DNA of 64,000 nucleotides, from assembly GCA_020746875.1 (NCBI GenBank), contig JAGTJL010000018.1, forward strand, positions 1,116,001 through 1,180,000, written 5' to 3'. Below the pieces are notes generated by a model. That model saw only the letters and a program-made list of their open reading frames with translations. It was not told the origin of the DNA and searched no databases. The DNA is from Rhexocercosporidium sp. MPI-PUGE-AT-0058. Its lineage: Eukaryota; Ascomycota; Leotiomycetes; Helotiales. This document shows positions 1 through 12,072 of the stretch, one piece after another. Every line of letters starts with the position of its first letter. The first letter of the stretch is position 1. Both the position numbers and the translations under genes were made by a program.

Positions 1-2000
1 AATTAAGTCATTCGTAATAAGTCCTCTATCGGCGAGCACTAATTAATACCCGTCCTTTTTGACTTTAATAAGTAAAAAATACTAAATCGTAATAATAAAA
101 AATATAAAGTTCTTTTGCGCTTCAGAATCTATTATAGCTTATAATTTTACTCCTCGAATGTCGACGTCGAGGGTTAAGTGGTTTTCTTTTCCTACGGTTA
201 CGAGCGTACGCAGGTTTATTCTTTTAACGTAGACTTCTTTAATTAATATGTTTTCCTATTACCGATTTTCTAAATCCTCGTATAAAATACGGTATAATTA
301 ATATATTCTTAAGGGTATAAAGGGTTTAAAAAGTCTTTCGTAATAAGTCTTTAAGTCGTCTCGAGAGTTGACTTATATTTAGTTCCGTAATATTTTTATA
401 ATGACTTTTTATACGTTTCTTATATTTATTCGCGTCGCCGTTTATTAAAACGGTATTTTATTAATTAAGATTAATTAAACGTAAGTTCGAAAAACGCTAT
501 TCTTAACGTTCGCCGTCTTCTAAGTAATACGTAAGTTACTTCGGAAGACTACCTTATATTCCTCGCCTTACTGCGGCCTTTTACGTAAAATAATCCCTAG
601 TTCGATATAAGTGACTCTTATGTCGAGGTTTGTTTAGTGCTTAATATTAAGAGCCTCGCGGGTGAAGTACTTCTCTCGCTAGGTGACTCGCTCAACCTCA
701 CGCTCTTGAGGTCCGAAGAGTGCTAGTCCTAGGGGTATAATATTACCTTAATATTAGGAGTCCTCGCTTCTCTCGACACTAGTTATGTCCTTTAAGCTTT
801 ATATCTTATGTATGGTTTTAAATACCCGCTACTGGATATATTATTTGTTTTACTAAGTCTAGTTACTAGACTTTAGGCCTATTATGTGCTAGCGAATATA
901 ATTGTCGTTCGTTTCGCTTTACTCGCTATTCTTTTTACCGCTATTACCTTTGATTTGATTATTAATATAATTGGCGTTAAGCTTATTTATTGTCATATAA
1001 TAATAAGTGGCGCTGATTTGAACTTCCCTTAATAAGAGTAGAAGAAGTATACTGGTAATGTCGTACGCCTTTTGTCCCATAAAGTTGAGTTGTTTCTTCT
1101 TAATGCCCTTCTTACGGTGCGAGTTTATTATGTGCCCTAAAAGGCTATATTTATAATATAGCTTTTCTTATGTCGCTTATTTATGACTTCTTTTAATAAT
1201 CCTTTTTATTATGCCTTGCTTTTCTCTTTTTTATAAATAGCGTTATATTTTATAGAATTTAATTATTAATTATCCTTAAGAGTACCTTATCGTCGGCGTC
1301 TCTCGTTCTGTCGGTGGCTAGACTGCCTTTAGCCTCTTCTTACGTATGTCTATTATTTACGTTTGAACTCGTGTAAACGATTATTAATTCGGACGGTTTA
1401 TTTAATAAAGATAAGAATGTCTCTCGCTTAAGGGTCGATTCTAATAAGTTCTAATCGGATATAATCCTTAAGTCCTCGTTAATAATAGCTAATAAGTAAT
1501 TAAGAGTTTTAGCTAGTCTTATTAACGTGCTTTTAAAATTCCGTGGCGTAAGCTATTATATTATTAACTTACTTTAAGCCGTATAAATAAGTTTTCGCCG
1601 TCTTAATCTCATTAATATCGCCAAATATTTGTCGAATTTCTTTTTTAAATTCTCTTTAAGTCCTAAACATAATTTATATAGCGAATATGACTCCGTAAGT
1701 GGCTTCGTATTTAAAGTAATCCCTAAGAAACGACTCGATTTATTGCATGGCTTCTCTCTTAAGGTACGATACCGTTTAAAAGGCGTAGCTTTTGTCGGTT
1801 AAGAACTTGTCGTTATTAAAGTATTAATAAAGTTTTATTTAAAAAATAAAAGTCTTTAAGTCCCTTCGGTTCCTTTAAAAGGTGTCGGGGAGCTTAACTT
1901 TTAAGGTTTTTTTAAGTTTATATATTAAGTTATTTTAAATATTAAGTATTTCTTTATCTTTACTTTTTTTATAATTCTTCCCCTTAGGAATTAGTACGGA
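1..2000 (-). pseudogene. gag-protease remnant of the gypsy element
   Basis: The complement of about 1-260 reads as a retropepsin: an HLTLDVDIRG-like strand, a DSEAQ core (DSGAQ with Gly changed to Glu, a G-to-A change), then a segment ending LVLADRG, matching the usual retrovirus-type protease order. Upstream, toward 1000-2000, the frame is basic and gag-like but stops are too frequent to place domains or a start codon. No zinc knuckle was confirmed. It is non-functional as it stands. Confidence 0.45.
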
Positions 2001-2139
2001 TAAAAAAGAGGTCCTAATGGCATTGCCTTATAGGCTGAGTACTTAGCCTTTAGTTGAAGGGGTTAATATAATATACGTAAGTCGGTACTTTTGACGAAAA
2101 GGTACTTAAAGTATTACGGTCTGTGTATTTATTTAGTGT

Positions 2140-2605
2140 AAATATAATAGGTTATATTAATTTTAATAATTAAAAAGTAAATGTATTACGTATAATAAAA
2201 TAAATAATAATTAATATAATTAAGATATTATTTTTAATTAAATATAAAGCTCTTACTTAATAACAGACGTACTAGTCTTTTATAAAACCTTTATATTATA
2301 CGACTGCTAAGACCGCCGGGTCCTGTCGGTCTTAAACCTCTGGACCTCAGCGGTTTAGCGGTCTATTATATAAGAAGGTCGCGTAATTTAAGGGCTTATT
2401 TACTTTTTAGTCATTTATTAATAATAACATTTATATAATATATAATTTATAAAATCTTAAGTATTAAGGTCTTTTAAAGGAATACTTTTAAAAGTAATAC
2501 TTTCTTAATATACTTCTCCTAAAACCTTTACCCTTTTGAGCTTATAGTCTTAAGTATTACGCTGTCCCGGGGTCTAGTGTCACGGGACGCGAGGCGTTCG
2601 TAACA
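2140..2605 (-). repeat. Probable 5' LTR of the gypsy element
   Basis: The outer end begins TGTTACGAACGCC on the minus strand, and a TATATAAAGG-like box lies inside. The inner end is placed near 2140 only because a TTTACA-like terminus occurs there. The partner LTR is off-window, so neither length nor target duplication can be verified. Confidence 0.35.
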
Positions 2606-4523
2606 ACGAGCCGGATTATTTTAATAACTGATTTTAAGAAATATTAAAAAAGAGTACTTATAAAACAAGCGGTCTAAGACACTAATGTCGGTTATATAAT
2701 TATAATATTTAATTGAAATAAAAAACACAGCTTCTTAAAATAATCTATTTACTTAAAACGTTTAAATTAGGCAATATTCACGTGTAATACTCCGAAGCTA
2801 ATAATTAAGGTTAATTTCAAGTCGCTTTTCTTATCTCTTATTAACTTAGTATAATTCTTTATTTATTTTAATATATAATAAAAGCTTATTTCGAGTATAT
2901 AATATCCCCGCTAAGACTAGACAAAAATATAAGGATTTTATTTTTAAGATTATAAATAAATTCGATACAGCTTCTCGAGTCCGGCAACCTCGAGATAACT
3001 TACCCGAAGAAGACGAAATATTTTTTAAAGTAGTCAGTCGTTTAATAGGCTTTGGGAGGCAATTTACATAAGAATTAAAGTAATATTCTACGATAAGGCT
3101 AATAAGCATATGATATAAGAATATTACTTTGTTTCTTAAGATACAATAATATAATATTCGGATAATAGCGATTTGAGTATTATTATTTTTAATTAATAAT
3201 TTAAACTTATTATAATAATATAAAAAAGAAGTAAAAGAGTATACTCTAATATTACGTACGGTACTCTTTTTATTAATGTTCTACGTTATATAATGTATTG
3301 CCGATTTAGTAAATTAATTAAACTAAGACATCGCTCACATAATACAAGTCTTCGGGGCTTTCCTTACACTTAGTGGATCGGCTTTAACTACTTAAGCAAT
3401 TATAGCAAAAAAAGCCCTTTAGGATGCTATAAGTAATTTTAAGTATTATTACTCTTAAATTATTTAAGTAATTAAAGCCGAACTCCTTAATAATGACTTC
3501 TTATTAAATATTTTTCTTTCATTCTAAGATTTCGCATAAGGTATGAATTCATATAATTTAATTAAATACCTTCTTAATATTCTTATTAAATAATATAAGC
3601 TTTCTTAATAATCCCTTCTCTAAAACCCTTAAGATTTATTATTTCGATATTATACCGGAGCTCAATAGCTTCTTTAAAATAAGTAGAAAATTTATTAATA
3701 ACGGCATCACCAAAAAATTGCCTAAATTAGAAATAATAGCAGACAGGAAAATAGAAGAAGAATAATAATAATTTTATTATCGGGTTATTCTCTTATCCAA
3801 AGCTTTATAAAGCAAAGCCTTAATATTATTAATTAAATCGCTTATAATCTTAGCGTAAGCATCACTTAATTATCGATTAACAAGATTGATTACGTTATAA
3901 TATATATGATTTACTCGTATAATATTCTTTCTTATTATTTATTTTTCAAATTTATAATTTTATTAATTTATTTTTTATTTATTTTAATACTTTCGAAAAA
4001 TTTCTGAGCTTAAAATAACTATAAAACCGTGTATTCTCGATATAATTAATGGCGACAGTTTACGAAAGTATTCGGAAGACTTTAGACAATATATTAAAAA
4101 CATCGACAAAGATAATATACTTTTATTAGTTAATAATAGTTGATAAGCTTAGGCTTTTATATTAAGAGCTTTCATAATCAAAGGCTTAATGTAGGGTAAA
4201 TATTACTTTTACTATTTTAATTACTTAACTAATATTAATAAGTTTCCCGTTAGCTTTTGGAATTTTTCAATTATATTATTAAAATAATAATAGCTTTATT
4301 AATAGTTAATATCTTTCTTTAATTAAGATTTTAATTACTATATATTCCCATCTTACCTCTTTATAATATGTAGATCTTTTATAAAGCAGCTAACATTTTA
4401 CTTATAAATAATATTATATTTTAGTACGCCTTTAATTGCTTTCTTTACTATTAAGTATCCTATGTACCAACGATATATAATATAAGGTGGATGACTTGTT
4501 TACATTCTTGCATTAATTAGTAG
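2606..4523. other. AT-rich, RIP-like sequence without an identifiable gene
   Basis: The stretch is about three-quarters A+T, rich in TA and TAA, and has no open frame longer than about 90 codons. On the minus strand around 3310-3440 a short Cys-rich frame (CYNC...TKC) vaguely resembles a zinc knuckle but has no His at the expected place. No terminal repeats were found, so it is left unassigned. Confidence 0.4.
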
Positions 4524-4525
4524 TA

Positions 4526-4573
4526 GCACCAGTGGGTGTCAGATTTATTTGCGCACGCTAAAATTAGGCAAGA
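4526..4573 (+). repeat. Left inverted terminal repeat of the Tc1/mariner element
   Basis: This 48-bp arm pairs with 5961-6008. It has mismatches at the first base, near position 20 (T against C) and near position 45 (A against G). The last two are transitions, as expected from RIP. Confidence 0.85.
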
Positions 4574-4679
4574 ACAGCAAAAGAGGCTCCTAAGTAACAA
4601 ATGTCATTATTTTAACTACACATTACTAGAGAGCAGTCTTAATGGCTTTCCCCTCATTATTTATAAGGCGCTTACATCG

Positions 4680-5935
4680 GCTAGATATGCCTCTAATACG
4701 CCGGCGAATCTCTTACATTGTAATCTTATCCTATTCCTCCTGAATATATGCCCGCATATCCTTGTCGCCGTAAAAGATTCGACGCCGTAAACAATTCTTA
4801 AGAATATTCTAATAAGCCTTAATAAGATTTAAATCAAGAGATTAAGCTAGGTGCTTTAAATTATTAATTTAATTAGCCTCTTTTAACTATTAAATTAAGC
4901 CTTCCCTTTGTATGTTATATAAGGAGTTTCCATCTTCTTATAAATACCACTCGCCGCCGTATTAAGCTCTTAATTGTTGTACCGCATCGATATATATAGG
5001 CAAGAGACGTTTTATATAATATTTTTATGTTATGTGGTTACTAAAGACTTTCTTTTCGACCTCATATGGCTTTAAAGCCTCTTAATTAAATAGTCTTTAA
5101 TTATATTATTCCTCCGTCTTATTCTTTAGTCGACGGCAAGGCTTTAAAGGCATAGGAGGCTGTTCGACAATATCTTCCTTATCGTTATAGAACTTAAGTT
5201 TGTCGTATTTGACGTATTAATTAACTTAGCCAATAACGTGGAACTTTAACTCTTTTTTCGGCAACTTTTTTATAATATTTTCGTTATTATATTATATACT
5301 CTCTTCTCTTAAAATATCTTTAATAGCTTATGAAGATAAATTAACGTGTATCTTATTTATAAAAACAATATAAGACCAATAGTCGTCGATGTTATACTTA
5401 ACATAATTATGGCCGTAAGTAACGCGTTCCTCTTAATTCTTATTTAACATTTACTTCTTTATAAAGGCTATTTTGTACTTACGACCTCCTTTTATATACT
5501 TCTTTAACTTCCTCTGCAATTGTCGCTTGTTTATAAGCAGTTTGTGGTACTCGATTTAGGCCTTATAAAACTAATTATAAATAGGATTTCGCTTTAAATC
5601 CATAAGCATCTCGCACATCGATTTAGTGACTTTTAAGGTCCTCCTAAGCTTTTTCACGTTCCCACGTATCTTCCGGTATATAAAATATCTTATTTCTTTC
5701 CTTTAGGTCTTCTAATTTCGACCGGTGGACTCTAAAATCTTTTGTTCCCGGCATAGCTTTCTAAACGAGTACCGAGGAGGGGCAACGTCTAACGCGTTAA
5801 AAAATCGAGTGCGCTTACGTGTTATAGCTTCGCAGAACTTATTAGTCTTTAGCGGAGGAGTATGCCTCTTTATTGCACGCGTTGTAGATATAAAAGACTC
5901 TATATTAACGAAGTTATTTAATTATTATAATTAAA
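4680..5935 (-). pseudogene. Tc1/mariner transposase, inactivated
   Basis: Reading the complement, the N-terminal end near 5900-5750 resembles the helix-turn-helix start of fungal mariner transposases (RTRFFNALD-like). The C-terminal catalytic part near 4800-5000 contains a WYLQEDGNS-like segment (second catalytic Asp) followed by SLDLNPIKAY, where families normally have PDLNPIE; the Glu reads as Lys. Many codons are TAA/TAG. The start and stop are approximate. The element would normally encode a DDE transposase that cuts and pastes it at TA sites. Confidence 0.65.
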
Positions 5936-5960
5936 GAGGGTGGGAGACGCGTTTTGGTGA

Positions 5961-6008
5961 TCTCGCCTAATTTTAGCGTGCGCAAATAGATCTGACACCC
6001 ACTGGTGG
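5961..6008 (-). repeat. Right inverted terminal repeat of the Tc1/mariner element
   Basis: Inverted partner of 4526-4573, followed immediately by the TA duplication. Confidence 0.85.
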
Positions 6009-6010
6009 TA

Positions 6011-8744
6011 GCTTCTTTATAAAGGTATGGCATTTGATAATTATATAAGGTTTTCTCTGTGGCTTTGGCTTCTTAATTATATATTACTTATTCTTAAATA
6101 TTAAATAAATAATTTATTAAACTTGGAAGACTAGCTTATGGAATGTAAGGTGGCGATTCTAGCCAGGAAATGATGCCTAAGGCGTTATTTAAGGAACTAG
6201 GCCTACAATCTTTAAAGGTTCGTATAAGAGACCTCTCCTTTATGTAAAATTAGAGAAATCGAACACTTTTCCACCTTAAATCCTGACCCCTTAGAGTTAC
6301 TAGGCTCCTTGCCTGGTGCCTTGCGCCGTGCTTCGTTATTTATTTGTTGTAGCCTTCACAGGAATTCTATAAGTTTTACTTTAATCTTTTTAATTTATTT
6401 AATTTATATATAAATTTAATTTTACTAGGATTTGTAGCTTCGGGCTGCTATTTTTAATTAAGAAAATACTAAGATAATATAAGCATACTACGATATTAAA
6501 AGCATATGGAGTTATTATTATTATATATGTCTTAACTTATTAAATAAAAGGAAATATTAATAATATTCTTAATTTAATTTATATTCGTCGGGCCGACACT
6601 GCTTTTTTTTTCGTGGTCGTCTTTTATATTAAGCTGAAATTAATACCGAGAATAAACTTCATCCCGTAATCTTTAAAGAACTCTTTTTTTTCGCAGTTAT
6701 ATAATTGAATATATTTCAAGGGCTGGTATTCTTTTTACTAAACATTTACCTATTATATATATTACGCCTAAATAATATTATATCAGAAATACTAATATAA
6801 TATAGCTTATACATCTGTGATTAGTCCTTTATTTAACTAAAGAACTCTAATACTCTCCCTTCTTAACGTTTCTTAAATAATTAGCCAAATTAATATAAGC
6901 TACCTCTCGGACCGTTTTAAGCTAATCGCTCTTATAATCGGCTTAACGCTTTATTCTTACGCTGTCGTTCTTTATGCCTAGTACTATAGCAAAAGTTTTG
7001 CTTCTTTACTTATATTTTGCTTATTATATAGGCTTTTTACAAGTAGTTACAATATATTATACTGCCGTTTCGTTATAACATTAATTAATAAGCTTATTAT
7101 AAGGCTATGGTTATATAATATATTTAAATTCCAGCAGGAGATAAGAAACCTTATTAAAGGGCTTATAAGTAGTATTTTAGCGAAGAATATTCATATAGCG
7201 GCGAAATACAAAAACCTTTTTCGTTTTATCAGTATTATATTTTTTAGTTAACTCTTTTAATAAATTAAGTTTTTAAATAATATCGTTATAATTTTCAGGG
7301 CCGGTATATAGACTCTTTTTAATAGAAATCCAGCGAAGCTTTATAATATACTTTTAATATATGGCTCTTTCTTCTTTATTTTCACCTATCTGGCTTAGCA
7401 TACTATTATATTACCCTTCTTCTCCCTTAATACTAGATTATTTACGAAATTATACGACACTTACTAATAGAAGATATTTATAACTCGTTATTAAGTTATA
7501 AAATGCTTTTCGATAATAAATTATATATTTTTAATAAAATGAGATTTTTATAGAGTCGAAGTTAATAATTATAGCTTAAATCTTTATAAAAGTGAAAATA
7601 GCCGACGAATCTAGCATTAGCGCTGATTTATGCTTACTTTCTTTTAAAGATTCCGCACTTTAGTTTTATACCTTGGCTTTATACCTTAGCTCTATATCCT
7701 GTCTTTATACCTTATATTATAGAGCTGGGACGTTTATTATACTTATTAGCTAATACGCCTGGCCCCAATTATTCCCCTTATATTGCTACTTCCGCAAAAT
7801 TTATAAATAAACTCACGTCTTAGCTTTTTAATACTTATAAGGCTATGGACTATAATAAAAGGCTTAAATAAAATTTATTTATTAAGCCGGTAATAAGACA
7901 AGGTATTCACATTTAATATATTTTATATATAATAAATAGTTTATTAAATGGCAAATAAGTCAGTTGAATATAATATAATAAAAATAAAAAAAAATCATTT
8001 ACGTAACGCATTTTAATTTATTATAGCTTTCTTTACTCCTCCCCGTCCTCTTAACTAGCGCACTTCCTTACTAATTTCAATACCTTTATATAAATACTTA
8101 TAAATTCTTAAATTCTGAATGCTTTTACTTAAAAGCACTGGAATTCGACCTGGCTTTACGAGTTAATATTTAGTAAATAAAAATTGCCAACTAAATAGTA
8201 TAAAAATAGTTATCTTAAATAATTCTGGTTATTACTAAAGTCGTTGCACGGTAAGGGTCCCTGGATATTTTATCGACTTTTTAGAATAAAGGATCGGTAA
8301 ACTTAACCCGGTGTCTGTAGTCACGCCAGCGTAATAGTAATAAGAAGGATAGTAGTATTGATAATATTTTAAAAGTATATTTTATAATAAATTAATAAAT
8401 TTTTTTTTTTAATATTTAATTATTTATTTATATTATTTTTAATAAAAGTTAATTTAAAATAGTCGTAAGAATAACAGCGGATTTAACAGGTTTAATATTT
8501 AATTATTAAGTCTTATTTTATAAAAACTTATAATAATTATAGAGAATCTTATATCGAAATAGAACTCATATAATAATATTAAAATGAGTTCTTCTTTCTG
8601 AAGCCAGGATTAATTTAAAAAAGTAGTTTTTTAAAAACTATATTTAATCTTTTCTTTACGAGAACTAGCGCTGTTTTAGAATTATATAGCCTTAATTAAT
8701 ATTATATATAGATTGCAGTAGGCTTACGAAACCCTTTTAAAAAT
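6011..8744. other. AT-rich sequence, no gene recognised
   Basis: Stop-rich in all frames. Less AT-biased patches at about 6120-6370 and 8220-8330 may be relics of unique DNA, but they translate into nothing recognisable. A minus-strand frame near 6840-6990 reads as a short helical, basic peptide of uncertain origin. A four-copy 13-bp repeat is listed separately. Confidence 0.4.
7665..7716 (+). repeat. Four tandem 13-bp units (TTTATACCTTRGC)
   Basis: Consecutive copies begin at 7665, 7678, 7691 and 7704. The third copy carries several substitutions. There is no coding context. It is probably replication slippage in low-complexity DNA. Confidence 0.6.
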
Positions 8745-9160
8745 TAACTTTCTTTTTTTCCTTATTAACTCTTTACCGGAATTTAATTCCTAGCGCTTTT
8801 ACTTATAAGCTATAAATCTCCAGACCTTCTCTTACTCCTTTAGCTGTTATTTGAGATTTGTTAGATAATTTAATACTTTACAATAACTCCGCGTATTATG
8901 AACATTACACCACTTTTATACCTGCATAAGCATCCCAGACAGCAAGACAACCCGTCGTTATTACGAATATACCACGAGTCACGTACTATAGTTTTAAAGC
9001 GATACGAGTTATTAACCGATATCGATAAGATATATATTAACTTTATTATAAATATTATTTATATAAACTTCGACACCGACAACTTCGCTACTTTTTTTCT
9101 TTTCCCGAGTGAAAATAATATTAGTTTTCAGTTATTTATTATCGATATTAAGTAGATTTA
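8745..9160 (+). pseudogene. 2EXR-domain protein relic
   Basis: From about 8898 the frame reads as the middle of a fungal 2EXR domain: a PSLLRIYHESRTIVLKRYE segment matching the family pattern of Leu-x-x-Asn/His-x-ESR followed by a basic helix, then IYINFDTDNF, the usual paired Tyr/Phe-Asp strand. Upstream, near 8770, an LPEFNS-like piece corresponds to the LPxELRxxIW start but is interrupted by stops. The family is common in Pezizomycotina and its function is largely unknown. There is no intact start, and downstream stops end the frame. The remnant is isolated between transposons. Confidence 0.5.
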
Positions 9161-9589
9161 ATTCGTTAGGCTAAAGCAATTTATAAAAAAGTTTCATCGG
9201 TGCTAAGGACTTTAAGAGCTTACTATTTTAATTAACTTTAATTAAGTAATAAAAAAAGAATGCGAAGCGAAGCTGTCGGTAACCCTCGAGAAATATAAAG
9301 ATATAAAGGATGCTCGTCTCTTTGACTTAATAAGCTATTAGGACGACGATTTAGTGACTTTTACTAAAATACTTAAAGTAATTACTATTATTTAAGTCTA
9401 ATGGGCTCGAAAGCATTTTATTAAAAAGAATAAATGGCTTGATATTTTAATAGTCGCTTAATCACTTATTATGAAGTCTGCGAATTTGCTTAGGTCTAAA
9501 GGTATCGAATAACGCAGTTCACTTGACTCCTTAAACAAAGTATATAAAATCAAGCCACCTTCGGCTGTCTGGCATGAACTGTGGGGCCT

Positions 9590-10226
9590 TGCCTACCATG
9601 CTTCTGCACCTTATTTCTAGACCTTGTTTCTGCATACACCAGAACTAAGACATCGATCCCTAAGATTTATGTCTAATATATATTTTAGGCCTGCAAATGA
9701 CTTAGGAAGAATTGTTAAGAAGGATAGGTTAAGAACTTGGCAACTTTTAATTCTTATGGCGCTAGATCTGGTGTCACTCTTAAATTCCTTATTACGTTAC
9801 TTATTAGCAATTTGCCATCTCGCTGCCTCTGTTAGGTTTCTTTTACCTTTATATTTCATTATATTAATAGTATATATAATAAATCGAACGCAAAACTTAG
9901 AAAAAGTAATAGAGGCGTTGCCCTCCTGTTATAGCAAGGATATAAAAGATATTAAAATCGAAAACTATATTAGTTTTACACGCGTCCCCCTTAGTCTAAT
10001 TAGCCTGTTAATTATTTATCAAAAGTCCAAAAGAATAGTATATAATCTCCTAACGATAATAAAGCTAATACTTATTATAAATTATTCTCGAGGATATAAA
10101 GCATTCCAAACTATAAGTAGTATTAAAGTTAAAGCCTTAAGTAAAAGCTTATCACGGGCACTTATCTTTATCTTCCGCACAGTCGACAATACTCTCCGGT
10201 TCTATTACTATATATTAATACTTTAG
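9590..10226 (+). pseudogene. Leucine-rich open frame of unknown family, probably a relic
   Basis: This 200-codon stretch from 9624 is the longest open frame in the left AT-rich block. It is rich in Leu/Ile/Ser and begins with a HTPELRHRSLRF-like segment followed by PANDLGRIVKKDRLRTWQ. The frame continues upstream past the ATG (AVWHELWGLAYHAS), so the Met is probably internal. The helix-and-Leu spacing resembles a degraded F-box or leucine-rich-repeat protein, but no motif is decisive. Composition above about 9540 is closer to genic DNA than its surroundings. Confidence 0.3.
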
Positions 10227-10695
10227 TCTTTATTTAATATTAACGTTAAAAAGATTAATAAATATACTCTACTTGTCGAAATTACCTTAAATATTATTAA
10301 TAAGATTATTTACGTTAAGTTTCGCTATACTTATGGCGTTATAGCTAGACAGAATATAGTGATTATTGCTACGTATTATATTTATCGGGACTTCTTTACT
10401 TTTATTATTAATAACGACTTAGGACTTATCGACTTTTAAATTAAGAGTTAATTTTCATCCGATAAGAAATTGTCGTGGGGAAATGTTAAAGACTCGCGCG
10501 GTATTAAAGTCATAGCCTAAGGTAATGTTTTTAATTTTATTTGCCGGGCAATTCTTAAATATAATATAATAAGATTACGCTTTATTATTTCTAAATTTAA
10601 AAACGGTAATACTCGGCATAGTTAAATAAGGGAGAATATTAATATTATTAATATTATAATTATTATATTCATTTCTTATAATTAAAATATAACTA

Positions 10696-10723
10696 CAGTC
10701 ACCTGACAGAAGTTTACGTACGC
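10696..10723 (+). repeat. Left terminal inverted repeat of the DD34E element
   Basis: A 28-bp arm starting CAGTCACCTGACAGAAG. It pairs with 12043-12070 apart from a mismatched patch at bases 5-10. Confidence 0.88.
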
Positions 10724-10786
10724 ACGGCTATAAATCGCGTCGCGACGCGTCTTCTAAACCCAACTTCTTATTTATTTAATAACAAA

Positions 10787-11881
10787 ATAGCCGCACCACG
10801 TACTCCCCTTGCTTCTATATCTGGGAATACTCGACGTAAGCATAATATCTCCTCTTATACTGGAGCTCAGCTAGTAGAAGCGCGCCGTATAAGCCGCTCA
10901 TTCAACGATATCGCCCTCTCGTTTTCGTTCTCAAAATCCACGGTTCAAGGCGCAACTTCAATCGATCGTTCTACTACGAAAGGGAAGGGTCTACCCCGTT
11001 TTAGTACGCCAAAGACTTATTTAGACTTTAATTATCGAAATATCCTTCGATTTATACGATCCAACTCTAAAGCAACTTACTCTGCTATACGCAAGCACCT
11101 CGGCAAGTAAATCAGCTCTCGAACTATCTCTCGCTTTCTACGGAACTATGGAATTACTAATTAAAGAGTTAAGAGAAGACCGTTTTTATTAAATACTATA
11201 ATAGCTAAACGGCTTATTTAGTGCCTCGCACATCGAGGTTGGACTATTAAGGAGTGAGGTTTGATTATATAAAGTAACGAGTATTCTATTAAACGGAAGC
11301 GAGATAAAAATCAAGAATAATACTTTCGGACTCTCGAGCAGAAATAAAATCGAGAGATGATTTAAACTTATAAGTCTTTAAGGGATTTATTAATTATAAT
11401 CTAAGGAGCCTTTTAAGATATTAAAAAATCGGATTTATATATTCTAAATCGAGATTTTAAGTCGAAGAAATATAAGTACTTAGCAAACTCTTATCTTAAA
11501 GTACTTAAGGCACAAGTCGCCCTCGATGTTGAAATACTCGACGATTTAAGGTATATCTTAATATAAGATAACGCCCTTATCTATACTGCCTATCGAGTTC
11601 GAGATTAGTTTATCGAACATAGAATTATAATTATAGATTAGCCCTCGTACTTCCCGGATTTAAACCCGATCGAGCATATTTAATAAATACTTAAAAAACT
11701 ACCTAAAGAGCATTATCCAGAGCTTTTTAATAAAAAGAAACAAGATATCGAGGATATACAAGAAGCTCTGAAAGCATACTAAGAGTTAATTCCAAAAGAG
11801 ACCTTTAATACGTTATATATAAGTATGCCGTCTCGAATTAAGGCTTGCATTAAGGCAAAAGAGTAGTATACAAAATATTAA
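10787..11881 (+). pseudogene. Tc1 transposase, full-length frame with RIP nonsense codons
   Basis: Counting from ATA at 10787 (presumed ATG, followed by AAPRTPL) to TAA at 11879-11881 gives 365 codons with no frame change. The N-terminal half holds helix-turn-helix-like segments. Codon 261 is the Asp of the QDNA motif (its Gln codon is now TAA), and codon 296 is the Glu of PDLNPIEHI, giving exactly 34 intervening residues as in Tc1. The tail PSRIKACIKAKE is typical of fungal members. CAA, CAG and TGG positions have become TAA or TAG throughout. It is inactive as read. Confidence 0.9.
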
Positions 11882-12042
11882 ATAGTTTCGATTAATTTCA
11901 AAATAATTTAGAAAATACGTTTTATACGCTAATTTATTCTGAATTAAATAATCTTGTTTATTTGTAATTTAGATTATTAATTATTATGGAATCTTCAAAT
12001 ATTTAGTTCTAGATTTTAATAAGGAAAAATCTCGCTTAAACG

Positions 12043-12070
12043 GCGTACGTAAACTTCTGTCCTAGTACTG
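12043..12070 (-). repeat. Right terminal inverted repeat of the DD34E element
   Basis: The complement starts CAGTACTAGGACAGAAG and continues identically to the left arm through GTTTACGTACGC. Confidence 0.88.
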
Positions 12071-12072
12071 TA

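Larger units (their letters stand above)
1..2605 (-). mobile_element. Ty3/gypsy retrotransposon, 5' part, RIP-degraded, cut by the window edge
   Basis: Read on the minus strand, the sequence opens with an LTR-like start (TGTTACGAACG, complement of 2595-2605) and continues into a gag-like region and then an aspartyl protease, whose D-S-x-A-Q core with hydrophobic flanks lies near 110-135. Polymerase would lie to the left, outside the window. In-frame stops are frequent and the composition is strongly AT-biased. The LTR start differs from that of the gypsy element at 31085, so this is a different family. The internal boundary of the LTR and the gag start are estimates. The class rests on the protease core and the LTR-like start. 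Confidence 0.55.
4526..6008 (-). mobile_element. Tc1/mariner-superfamily DNA transposon with TA target duplication
   Basis: The 1483-bp element has inverted terminal repeats of about 48 bp. The left end reads CACCAGTGGGTGTCAGAT from 4527 and the right end is its complement with only a few mismatches. It is bordered on both sides by TA (4524-4525 and 6009-6010), the hallmark target duplication of this superfamily. The transposase lies on the minus strand and is riddled with stops. The ends are far better preserved than the coding part. Confidence 0.85.
10696..12070 (+). mobile_element. Tc1-family (DD34E) DNA transposon with TA target duplication
   Basis: The 1375-bp element is bounded by TA dinucleotides at 10694-10695 and 12071-12072. 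Both ends begin CAGT and share the arm GACAGAAGTTTACGTACGC, with mismatches only in bases 5-10. The interior is one uninterrupted transposase reading frame on the plus strand, damaged only by nonsense and missense changes. Autonomous Tc1 elements are normally 1.2-1.7 kb, so the element is full length. Confidence 0.92.

Noticed and set aside
3310..3440. Zinc-knuckle-like Cys motif on the minus strand
   Set aside because: The His required at the third ligand position is absent and the surrounding frame cannot be followed.
7665..7716. Possible CRISPR-like or functional array
   Set aside because: Units are 13 bp, directly adjacent without spacers, and degenerate; this is a simple tandem repeat.
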